From Nanobdellota archaeon (GTDB taxonomy: Archaea > Nanobdellota > Nanobdellia > SCGC-AAA011-G17 > ARS1403), in the NCBI GenBank assembly GCA_002688395.1, contig NZCU01000033.1:1-15670 (forward strand): a stretch of 15,670 nucleotides of DNA, written 5' to 3'. The first letter of the stretch is position 1, and every line of letters begins with the position of its first letter. The notes under the pieces were generated by a model. That model did not search any database, was not told where the DNA came from, and worked only from the letters and a program-made list of their open reading frames with translations. Made by a program: the position numbers and the translations under genes. Of this stretch, positions 4,589-11,150 are shown one piece after another.

Positions 4589-5026
4589 TTATCCAATATA
4601 TTCTCTTGCTTTATCAATATGGGGTGATACTACAGGTATTGGTAGATGTGGGGGTAAGTTAAGATCTTGAGACAAAGAAAGTGCTTTTATCGTAGACTTT
4701 ACTATTGCTGTGTTTATTATTTGTGTTGTTAATTCTGATTCAATTTTTTTATTTTTAGTCCAGTTGGTTAAAATTTCTTTTATTCTTTTTTCTTCTTCTA
4801 GGAATAAAATATGGCCTGTAACATTTACTTCTCCTATCTTTGGTTCATATTTAACATTGTATTCGAAAGTAAATTTTAATCCAGAAGATGTTTGTTCTTT
4901 ACCTAGATTAATTTTTTCTGGTAGGACTGACTTTATCAATATACTATGAGATGCTTGCATACCTTTCTTAACATTTGCTTTCTTCTCTGCTGTTGTTTTA
5001 TCAAAATTAAATCCTACGATTGGCAT
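4589..5026 (-). CDS. Conserved-looking hypothetical protein, alpha+beta fold
   Basis: 145 aa, family not named with confidence. The N-terminus MPIVGFNFDKTTAEKK leads to alternating beta strands (residues 27-78, for example LKFTFEYNVKYEP and VNVTGHILFLEE), a long helix (about 80-120, IKEILTNWTKNKKIESELTTQIINTAIVKSTIKALSLS) and a short tail with LPPHLPIPVV. A strand-rich half, then helix, then a Pro-rich LPP...P segment loosely recalls the SecB fold, but no SecB motif is matched, so this is only a structural guess. The start is supported by CTTTAAATA 27 nt upstream, between the argS stop and this ATG, so it has its own promoter. Its 3' end is convergent with the histone-fold gene. Confidence 0.6.
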   Translation of the reverse strand: MPIVGFNFDKTTAEKKANVKKGMQASHSILIKSVLPEKINLGKEQTSSGLKFTFEYNVKYEPKIGEVNVTGHILFLEEEKRIKEILTNWTKNKKIESELTTQIINTAIVKSTIKALSLSQDLNLPPHLPIPVVSPHIDKAREYIG

Positions 5027-5048
5027 AAGTAAAATTATAAAAATAGGG

Positions 5049-5057
5049 TATTTAAAG
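5049..5057 (-). promoter_or_regulatory. TATA box of the 145-aa gene
   Basis: CTTTAAATA on the minus strand, centred 27 nt from the ATG at 5026, inside the 45-bp gap after argS. Confidence 0.5.
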
Positions 5058-5071
5058 TTTCTTGTTATTGA

Positions 5072-6751
5072 CTACATAGATTTCAAAGGAGTTATACCTA
5101 ATAGCTTTAATCCTGTTGTTAACACTTGTATTACTGCGCTTGTTAAAACTAATCTTGCTTCTTTTGTTTTCTTTTGCGCTTTTAGGACTTGATGAGTATG
5201 ATAATATTCATTGAATGTTTGTGCTAATTCAAATAAATAAGTTGTTAATAAATGTGGTCTTAGTGAAGTTGAAGTTTTTTCTATTGTTGTTGGAAATAAA
5301 GACAATTGTCTTATTAGGTTAAATTCGTCTTGATTGTATAAAGAGTAATCTATTTTATTTGAGGATTTTGCTTTCTTTAATATGGAATTTGCTCTTGCTA
5401 ATGAATATTGGATGTATGGTCCTGTATCTCCTTCTATTGAAAGAGATTCTTTAGGATTAAAATGAATATTCTTTGATGTGTCGTATTTTAACAAATAATA
5501 TTTTAAAGCGCTTAATCCTATGGCTTTTGATCTTTTTTCTAACTCTTCTTTTTTTAATTTATGACGCTTTATTATTCCTTGTTTTGCTAATGAAGTCATT
5601 TCTTCTATTATATCGTCGGCATCTATTACATTTCCTTCTCTTGATTTCATTTTTCCTTCTGGGAGATAAACTAAATTATAACTTAAATGGAAACAATCTT
5701 TTGCCCAACTATAATTTAATAGTTCGAATATTTTGAATAATTGTTGGAAATAAAGGTCTTGTTCTGAACCTACTATCCAGATTGATCTATCTAAGTTATA
5801 ATGTTCGAATTTGTGTTTTGTTAATGCCAAATCATTTGTTACATAGATTGCTGTTTCATTAGCTCTTTGTATTATTTTTTTTGATAGATTGTATTTTTCT
5901 AGATCTATAAATATAGAACTATCTTCGTCTTTTTTGAAAATGTGTTTTTTTAATCCTTGTTCTATTATTGGTTGAGCTTTATTATAAAAATCTGATTCTT
6001 TGAAAGTTACATCGAATTTTGAACCAAACATTTTATAGGTTTCTTTGAACCCTTGTATTGCCCAGGAATCTAATTTTTTCCAGAGTTGTCTAGTTTCTTT
6101 ATCTCCTTTTTCCCATTTTTGTAGCATTTCTAAAATAGTTTTTTCTAATTTTTTGTGTTTGGCTACTTTTTGTTGAAACATGACATAGAATTTACCAACG
6201 AAATGATCAAGTTTTATATTTGGCTTTTTGTTTTTTCCATATTTTTTATACATATACATAGATTTACAGATATGGGCACCTCTGTTGCTTAATAATATAG
6301 ATTTGATTACTTTATGGTTAGTGAATGTTAGTATATTTGAAATTGCCATACCTAATGAATCATTTCTTAAATGACCTAGGGTTAAAGGTTTGTTTGTGTT
6401 TGGAGAGGAGTATTCCACCATTATTCTTTGTTTTTTTCCTATGTTTGAGGATCCGTATTTGTTCTTTTTTTTATGGATTTCTTTTAATGTTTCTTGAATG
6501 AATTCTTCTTTATTTATGAAGAAATTTAAATATGGTCCTATTGAGATTACTTTTTCTATTGATTTTGGAGGAGATATTTTTTCTGCTAAATCTTGTGCCA
6601 TTTCGAATGGTGATTTTTTTAATTTCTTAGATAATTGGAAGCATGGAAATGCATAATCTCCTAAGTCTGAGTTTGGTGGAGTTTCTAGAGAAATTTCTTT
6701 TAATTTAGTGTGTTTTTTTAACAAATTTACTATTATTTTTTCGAAGTCCAT
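5072..6751 (-). CDS. argS: Arginyl-tRNA synthetase
   Basis: 559 aa, normal for the family. It charges tRNA-Arg with arginine in the cytoplasm, using ATP. Residues 1-90 are the N-terminal Arg-tRNA-synthetase domain (SDLGDYAFPCFQLSKKLKKSP). The class I HIGH signature appears as SSPNTNKPLTLGHLRN (115-130), followed by the ArgRS-typical NRGAHICKS (156-164). The KMSKS-like loop is GKMKSREGN (366-374). EGDTGPYIQYSLARA begins the DALR anticodon-binding domain, which runs to the end (ITPLKSM). No key element is missing. The start is supported by CTTAAAAAC 27 nt upstream, overlapping the stop codon of the preceding gene; transcription is therefore at least partly independent. Confidence 0.97.
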   Translation of the reverse strand: MDFEKIIVNLLKKHTKLKEISLETPPNSDLGDYAFPCFQLSKKLKKSPFEMAQDLAEKISPPKSIEKVISIGPYLNFFINKEEFIQETLKEIHKKKNKYGSSNIGKKQRIMVEYSSPNTNKPLTLGHLRNDSLGMAISNILTFTNHKVIKSILLSNRGAHICKSMYMYKKYGKNKKPNIKLDHFVGKFYVMFQQKVAKHKKLEKTILEMLQKWEKGDKETRQLWKKLDSWAIQGFKETYKMFGSKFDVTFKESDFYNKAQPIIEQGLKKHIFKKDEDSSIFIDLEKYNLSKKIIQRANETAIYVTNDLALTKHKFEHYNLDRSIWIVGSEQDLYFQQLFKIFELLNYSWAKDCFHLSYNLVYLPEGKMKSREGNVIDADDIIEEMTSLAKQGIIKRHKLKKEELEKRSKAIGLSALKYYLLKYDTSKNIHFNPKESLSIEGDTGPYIQYSLARANSILKKAKSSNKIDYSLYNQDEFNLIRQLSLFPTTIEKTSTSLRPHLLTTYLFELAQTFNEYYHTHQVLKAQKKTKEARLVLTSAVIQVLTTGLKLLGITPLKSM

Positions 6752-6773
6752 TGTAGTAGTAGATAGTATAGAT

Positions 6774-6782
6774 GTTTTTAAG
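6774..6782 (-). promoter_or_regulatory. TATA box of argS
   Basis: CTTAAAAAC on the minus strand, centred 27 nt from the ATG at 6751. It overlaps the stop codon of the upstream 154-aa gene. Confidence 0.45.
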
Positions 6783-7242
6783 GGTTATGAATTTTTTGAA
6801 ATATTTTAATGAATAAATAAGGTGGAAGTTTTATTCCTGTTGATAAAATAGTGTTTGCTAGTAGTAAAGATTTTTCTTTATCTGAGGCTTTTAATGGTAT
6901 TTTTAGGTTTAATAGCTGTTGTAATGTGTAATCACATAAAAATCCCTCATTTAGCTCATATACTAGTTGTAAGTTGTTTAAGTCTAATTTTAAATTGTGT
7001 CTTTTTTGTTCTAATTTGATTAAATCTAAAAAAATGTTTCTTAATTTTGTTTCTTTAAAATAAAGGTTTATTTCTTTGTTTATGTAATTTTTAAATGCTA
7101 AAGGCTTTGGTTTCTTTGGTGTTAATACTTTTCCAAGGTATTTTACAACTATTTGTTTTGGATACTTTTTCCTTTTATATCTCTTTGTTTTAACTAAATA
7201 AGCATATTTATGGTTTTTATGTTGTTTTATACGTATATACAT
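6778..7242 (-). CDS. Basic hypothetical protein with a YLGKV N-terminal motif
   Basis: 154 aa from the ATG at 7242. A longer frame starts at 7266, but that start lies inside the TATA box (7265-7276), so the downstream ATG is preferred. The N-terminus is very basic: MYIRIKQHKNHKYAYLV, then KRKKYPKQIVVKYLGKV (residues about 23-38). This YAYLV...K...VKYLGKV pattern resembles the small N-terminal domain found in some IS1634-like transposases and in short archaeal proteins, but no DDE domain follows. The rest is helical and leucine-rich, with no further motif. It lies 26 bp upstream of argS. It could be a nucleic-acid-binding protein derived from a transposase N-terminus; uncertain. Confidence 0.6.
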   Translation of the reverse strand: MYIRIKQHKNHKYAYLVKTKRYKRKKYPKQIVVKYLGKVLTPKKPKPLAFKNYINKEINLYFKETKLRNIFLDLIKLEQKRHNLKLDLNNLQLVYELNEGFLCDYTLQQLLNLKIPLKASDKEKSLLLANTILSTGIKLPPYLFIKIFQKIHNP

Positions 7243-7264
7243 AATAAATAATGTAGTGCCCACC

Positions 7265-7276
7265 AAATATTTAAAT
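7265..7276 (-). promoter_or_regulatory. TATA box of the 154-aa gene
   Basis: ATTTAAATATTT on the minus strand, centred about 28 nt from the ATG at 7242. It overlaps the alternative ATG at 7266 and so decides against it. Confidence 0.55.
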
Positions 7277-7289
7277 GTTTTGTCGACGA

Positions 7290-9140
7290 TTAGCTTATTT
7301 TTTTAAGAATTCTCTCTTTGCCTTTCCAATCTAATGCGTGCTTTAGAACTTCTTGTATTGTTGATACCGGTATTATTTTTATTTTGTTTTTTGATTTTAG
7401 AGGTAGCATAATATCTCTTTCATTTGCTTTAGGCACTATTACGTGGGAGATTCCTGCCTCTATTGCTGCTTCTACTTTTGCTGTTACTCCTCCTATTGCT
7501 AATACTTCTCCTCTAACTGATAATGATCCTGTTAGTGCATAATTTTGTTTTATTGGTACTTTTGTGAATGCTGATATAATTGCTGTTGCAACTGCTATTG
7601 AAGCTGAGTCTCCTTCTACTCCTTCTGGGGTCCCTATAAACTGTGTGTAAATATCATATTTTTCTTTTATGTCTTCTCCAAAGTATTTTAATACAATTGC
7701 TGACACGTTCTTTACTGCTTCTTTTGCTATTTTTCCTAATTGTCCTGTTGTGATAAATTCTGCTTTTTGCCCACTAGGTGTTACTTCTGATTCTATTGGA
7801 AGAACTATTCCGGAGAAATAATTATCAGTTCCTAGGACTGCTAAACCATTTACCCTTCCTATTTGTTTTCCTTTTGTTAGAATGACTTGGTAGGTTTTCT
7901 TTTGTTCTATATATTTATCCGCTATTTGCTGTTCTAATGTTTTTGCTGAGAGTTTTGCCCTTTCAATATGAGTTGGGGTAACAAATTTTGCTCCTTCATC
8001 TAAAGCTAAGTCTCCTGCTGCTCTTACTAAACCACCTAATTCTCTTAATCTTAATGTTAATTTTCCAGCTCTTCCTGCTCTCTTTTTTGCTTCTTGTATT
8101 ATTACTAAAGTTGCTTCTTTTGTAAAATGTGGAATTTTTTTATCATTTTCTACTTCTTGTGCTATGAATTTTATTATTTTTGTTTTGTTTTCTTCATTAT
8201 CATCAATATCATTATTCATATAAACTTCATATCCATATCCTCTGATTCTAGATCTTAAAGCTGGATGCATATTTGATATTGCTTCTGGTGTTCCTGCTGC
8301 CACTAATACAAAATCAGTTGGAGCTGGTGATGTGACTACTGATGCTCCTGATGATCTTTCTGTTTTACATGTTATTGGAAATTTTTTTTCTTGTATGGCT
8401 GTAAGTAATTCTTGTTGTGCTAATGGTGGTAGATTTCCTATTTCATCTATGAATAATACTCCACCGTTTGCCTTATGTACAAATCCAGGTATTACTCTTT
8501 CATATGCTGGAGTACCTAAACCTCCACTTTGTAGGGGGTCATGTAGTATTGTTCCTAATAATGCATCTACTTGAGCTCCTGATGCATCTATGAAAGGTAC
8601 TTTGTTATTTTGTGAGTTATCTACTAATAATTTTGGAATTTTTATTTGTTGACCTATTAAACTAGATTTTCTTGATAAATTCATGAATAAAACATAAGAT
8701 GCTAAGAAAATCATTGATCCTATTAGAGAAGCTGCTGCCATTATATCTCCGTATTGTGATCTTATCCACCATGGAGTTACCATTGCTATTATTAATAATA
8801 CAAAGAAAATTATGTTTTGGTTCTTAATTGAAGACATAGATTGGAGTTTTGCTTTTTGCAATATTCTTTTGCCTTCTCCTTTTGGTACAGTTTTTATTAT
8901 TGGATTATTATCATCTGATGGATTGTCTAAAGATAAAATATCAACTAATTTTTCATTTGGTAATGATTCTGATAATCCTAATCCACACATGCTTTTTCCT
9001 GTACCTGGTTGGCCGATTAATAAAATATGTCTTCTTTGTTTTGATGCTTTTTTGATAATATCAATTACATTATCTTGTCCTATAATTCTATCTATTAATC
9101 TTGAAGGTACTTTAATTTCAGATGTGTTTTTGAAATTCAT
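7290..9140 (-). CDS. lonB: Membrane-anchored ATP-dependent protease LonB
   Basis: 616 aa, typical of archaeal LonB. It degrades damaged and regulatory proteins at the inner face of the membrane. Walker A is GQPGTGKS (43-50). Two membrane segments (about 109-126 and 134-153) are inserted between Walker A and Walker B, the hallmark of LonB. Walker B is GGVLFIDEIG (226-235), and the ALRSRIR segment (295-301) has the expected arginine-finger position. The C-terminal protease domain has the Ser-Lys dyad: EGDSAS (Ser512) and GGVTAKVEA (Lys555). No N-terminal LAN domain is present, as expected for LonB. The start is supported by a TATA box 26 nt upstream. It follows the PRC-barrel gene on the same strand with 83 bp between them. 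Confidence 0.96.
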   Translation of the reverse strand: MNFKNTSEIKVPSRLIDRIIGQDNVIDIIKKASKQRRHILLIGQPGTGKSMCGLGLSESLPNEKLVDILSLDNPSDDNNPIIKTVPKGEGKRILQKAKLQSMSSIKNQNIIFFVLLIIAMVTPWWIRSQYGDIMAAASLIGSMIFLASYVLFMNLSRKSSLIGQQIKIPKLLVDNSQNNKVPFIDASGAQVDALLGTILHDPLQSGGLGTPAYERVIPGFVHKANGGVLFIDEIGNLPPLAQQELLTAIQEKKFPITCKTERSSGASVVTSPAPTDFVLVAAGTPEAISNMHPALRSRIRGYGYEVYMNNDIDDNEENKTKIIKFIAQEVENDKKIPHFTKEATLVIIQEAKKRAGRAGKLTLRLRELGGLVRAAGDLALDEGAKFVTPTHIERAKLSAKTLEQQIADKYIEQKKTYQVILTKGKQIGRVNGLAVLGTDNYFSGIVLPIESEVTPSGQKAEFITTGQLGKIAKEAVKNVSAIVLKYFGEDIKEKYDIYTQFIGTPEGVEGDSASIAVATAIISAFTKVPIKQNYALTGSLSVRGEVLAIGGVTAKVEAAIEAGISHVIVPKANERDIMLPLKSKNKIKIIPVSTIQEVLKHALDWKGKERILKKIS

Positions 9141-9160
9141 AGGTTATTTAGTTATTTTTT

Positions 9161-9171
9161 TATATATTAAA
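9161..9171 (-). promoter_or_regulatory. TATA box of lonB
   Basis: TTTAATATATA on the minus strand, centred 26 nt from the ATG at 9140. lonB therefore has its own promoter although it follows the PRC-barrel gene. Confidence 0.55.
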
Positions 9172-9223
9172 TTTTGTTTTATTTTAAAGTTAGTGTTTAA
9201 AGAAAAAATGTGTTTTTAAATGT

Positions 9224-9490
9224 TTATATTATGTCTTCTTCTGCTACTACAACAAAATCACCTATAGCAATAACTGCTGAGAAAGGAATTATTAATTCTC
9301 CTGCTTTTGATTTTTCTAGTTCTAGATCTTCTGTATAACCAGTAGGATTTTTAAGTACTATTTGTAATAATTCGCCGGTTCTTGTTTCAAAATTAATATC
9401 TCCTACTTCACCAAATCTTTTTCCTGTTTTACTTACAACTGTTTTACTTATTATCTGTTTAGAATACTTTTTGTTTTCATCTGACGCCAT
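9224..9490 (-). CDS. PRC-barrel domain protein
   Basis: 88 aa, one PRC-barrel domain over nearly its whole length. Visible marks are KQIISKTVVSKTGKRFGEVGDINFE (strands 1-3), GELLQIVLKNP, and the closing strand pair ELIIPFSAVIAIGDFVVV (65-82), where the IPF..V.AIGD pattern is characteristic. Single-domain archaeal PRC-barrel proteins are small cytoplasmic adaptors; some (CdpB1 and CdpB2 in haloarchaea) act with SepF and FtsZ in division. Whether this one is an orthologue cannot be told here, and no division gene is in view. It is the first gene left of the putative origin. The start is supported by a TATA box 27 nt upstream. Confidence 0.85.
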   Translation of the reverse strand: MASDENKKYSKQIISKTVVSKTGKRFGEVGDINFETRTGELLQIVLKNPTGYTEDLELEKSKAGELIIPFSAVIAIGDFVVVAEEDII

Positions 9491-9510
9491 ATATAAGTTG
9501 TATTTTAGCT

Positions 9511-9523
9511 TATTTATATATTT
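9511..9523 (-). promoter_or_regulatory. TATA box of the PRC-barrel gene
   Basis: AAATATATAAATA on the minus strand, centred 27 nt from the ATG at 9490. Confidence 0.55.
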
Positions 9524-9572
9524 TTCTTATTTGTAAATTATATGATGAATTAGTATAATAGAAGTTTTACCC

Positions 9573-9596
9573 TCACCCTTATGTTGCATATGGAAC
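9573..9596 (-). promoter_or_regulatory. Inverted ORB-like site (weaker match)
   Basis: On the minus strand GTTCCATATGCAACATAAGG followed by GTGA. It keeps the GTTCCA start, the AAC-A-AAGG middle and a G-rich end, with one extra base relative to the right-hand boxes. Confidence 0.55.
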
Positions 9597-9796
9597 ATTA
9601 TTTATTTTATGTTGTGGTTGTTTGTTTATTTTTATTTTCTTTTTAATTGATAAATTATTATTTTTATATTATTATGTTATGAGGCTTTAGAAGTTATTAT
9701 ATTATTATATCTAATATTTTATTTTTATATTTAGTTTTTAAATTTTTCTATTCTATAATATATAATTAAATTTTAAAATTTAGTTATGACTAAAAA
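9597..9796. other. Candidate DNA unwinding element
   Basis: By hand count, bases 9601-9780 contain 19 G or C in 180 (about 89% AT), and 9721-9780 only 3 in 60. It lies between inverted ORB-like sites, where origin melting is expected. Confidence 0.65.
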
Positions 9797-9818
9797 GTTC
9801 TAAAGGAAATAAAGGTGT
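9797..9818 (+). promoter_or_regulatory. Origin recognition box 1 (ORB)
   Basis: GTTCTAAAGGAAATAAAGGT followed by GT. It differs from the box at 9870 at two positions and matches the archaeal ORB pattern (TTCCAGTGGAAAC-AAAGG-type) recognised by Orc1/Cdc6. Confidence 0.8.
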
Positions 9819-9854
9819 TATTATTTAGTAATTAATATTTTTTAAATAGCTATA

Positions 9855-9866
9855 TTCCATATGGAG
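9855..9866. promoter_or_regulatory. ORB dyad half-element
   Basis: TTCCATATGGAG resembles the central dyad of ORBs (TTCC...GGAA) but lacks the AAC-AAAGG tail. It shares TTCCATATG with the inverted left-hand site. Possible mini-ORB. Confidence 0.35.
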
Positions 9867-9869
9867 ATA

Positions 9870-9891
9870 GTTCTACAGGAAACAAAGGTGT
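9870..9891 (+). promoter_or_regulatory. Origin recognition box 2 (ORB)
   Basis: GTTCTACAGGAAACAAAGGT followed by GT, the best ORB match in the window, 73 bp from box 1. It ends 26 bp before the cdc6 TATA box, so bound Cdc6 could also influence its own promoter. Confidence 0.85.
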
Positions 9892-9916
9892 GAGTGTTTT
9901 GATTGTTAAGGAATTG

Positions 9917-9927
9917 TTTATATATTA
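9917..9927 (+). promoter_or_regulatory. TATA box of cdc6 and the polD operon
   Basis: TTTATATATTA centred 25 nt before the ATG at 9947. Its position rules out translation from the GTG at 9890 and predicts a leaderless transcript. Confidence 0.65.
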
Positions 9928-9946
9928 TTTCAGTTTTTTATTTCTT

Positions 9947-11149
9947 ATGGCAAAAGAGTTGAATAAATTTTTTGAAAGTTATTTGAAAAAAGATCCTTTA
10001 TTTAAGAATAAAAAAGCTTTACAAGATCACTTTACTCCTGATAATATTCCACATAGAGATGAACAAATAAAACAAATAGCAGGTATATTAGCGCCGTCTT
10101 TAAGATTAGAGAAACCTAGTAATATATTTATTTATGGTAAAACTGGGACTGGTAAGACGGTTGTTAGTAGGTATGTCACAAACCAAATTTTGGAAACTTC
10201 TAAAATCAAAAAAATTCCATTAAAAATATCTTATTTAAATTGTAAAATGAAAAGAGTTGCTGATACTGAATATAGGGTTATTGCACAATTATGTAATATT
10301 TTTGGAGAAAAAGTTCCTGCAACTGGATTGCCTACTGATGAAGTCTATAAAACTTTTATACAATCTATAGATAATGAAAAACAATTGATAATATTAGTTT
10401 TAGATGAGATAGATCAATTAGTTGAAAAAGCTGGAGATGGTATATTATATAATTTAACTAGAATTAATTCTGAATTAAAAAATGCACAGATTTCTATTTT
10501 AGGAATAAGTAATGATTTACTTTTTGTTGATAATATAGATCCTAGAATTAAAAGTAGTTTGAGTGAAGAGGAATTAGTTTTTCCACCTTATAATGCTATA
10601 CAATTACAAGATATTATGAAGGAGAGAGTGAAGTTGGGTTTTCGTAGAGGTGTTCTTAAAAATGGAGTTATTGAAAAATGTGCAGCTTATGCAGCTAGAG
10701 AGCATGGGGATGCTAGAAGAGCTTTAGAATTATTAAGAGTTGCTGGAGAAATGACTGAGAGGAGTAATCAAAACAAAATTACTGTTAAATATTTAGATGA
10801 TGCCGAGGAGAAAGTTGAGAGAGATAGGATTGTTGATATTATAACAACACAACCTAAACAAAGTCAATTAACTTTACATTCGATATTTTCTTTAAATTTT
10901 GAAAATAAATCTTTATTTACTGGAGATGTTTATGAAGTTTATAAAAATAATTGTAATACATGCGCGTTAAAACCACTAACTCAAAGAAGAGTTAGTGATA
11001 TTATTGCTGAATTAGATATGTTAGGAATTATTAATGCTAAAGTTATTAGTAAAGGGAGATATGGTAGAACTAGAGAAATTTCTTTGGCTATACCTGAGAG
11101 TAGTGTTAATGAAGTTAAGGAAATATTAATTGATAGCTTAAATTTTTAA
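9947..11149 (+). CDS. cdc6: Replication initiator Orc1/Cdc6
   Basis: 400 aa from the ATG at 9947. An in-frame GTG at 9890 would add 19 residues, but it starts inside ORB 2 and spans the TATA box, and MAKELNKFFE is a normal family N-terminus. It binds origin boxes and loads the MCM helicase. Domains: AAA+ with Walker A GKTGTGKT (64-71), Walker B LVLDEID (150-156), sensor 1 ISND (187-190), the initiator-specific segment around NIDPRIKSSL (196-205) and sensor 2 GDARRALEL (254-262); then a C-terminal winged helix (about 305-390) with LTQRRVSDIIAELDMLGII and the wing RYGRTREI that contacts ORB DNA. All ATPase motifs are intact, so it should be an active initiator. It lies directly beside the putative origin and 1 bp before the DP1 gene. 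Confidence 0.95.
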   Translation: MAKELNKFFESYLKKDPLFKNKKALQDHFTPDNIPHRDEQIKQIAGILAPSLRLEKPSNIFIYGKTGTGKTVVSRYVTNQILETSKIKKIPLKISYLNCKMKRVADTEYRVIAQLCNIFGEKVPATGLPTDEVYKTFIQSIDNEKQLIILVLDEIDQLVEKAGDGILYNLTRINSELKNAQISILGISNDLLFVDNIDPRIKSSLSEEELVFPPYNAIQLQDIMKERVKLGFRRGVLKNGVIEKCAAYAAREHGDARRALELLRVAGEMTERSNQNKITVKYLDDAEEKVERDRIVDIITTQPKQSQLTLHSIFSLNFENKSLFTGDVYEVYKNNCNTCALKPLTQRRVSDIIAELDMLGIINAKVISKGRYGRTREISLAIPESSVNEVKEILIDSLNF

Positions 11150-11150
11150 A

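Larger units (their letters stand above)
9573..9946. other. oriC: Putative chromosomal replication origin (oriC)
   Basis: The intergenic region between the divergent PRC-barrel and cdc6 genes. It has an inverted origin-recognition-box-like site on the left (9573-9596), an extremely AT-rich core (about 9597-9796) and two boxes in the opposite orientation on the right (9797-9818, 9870-9891). Boxes in inverted orientation around an AT-rich unwinding element next to cdc6 is the known archaeal design. Genes on both sides are transcribed away from it, and the strand composition switches from pyrimidine-rich to purine-rich across it. No gene is seen inside. Confidence 0.82.

Noticed and set aside
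7243..7266. Upstream ATG of the 154-aa gene
   Set aside because: It lies within the TATA box; the added residues are not typical of the YLGKV protein type.
9890..9946. N-terminal extension of Cdc6 from a GTG start at 9890
   Set aside because: It begins within ORB 2 and spans the TATA box. The downstream ATG at 9947 gives a family-like N-terminus and fits the leaderless promoter distance.
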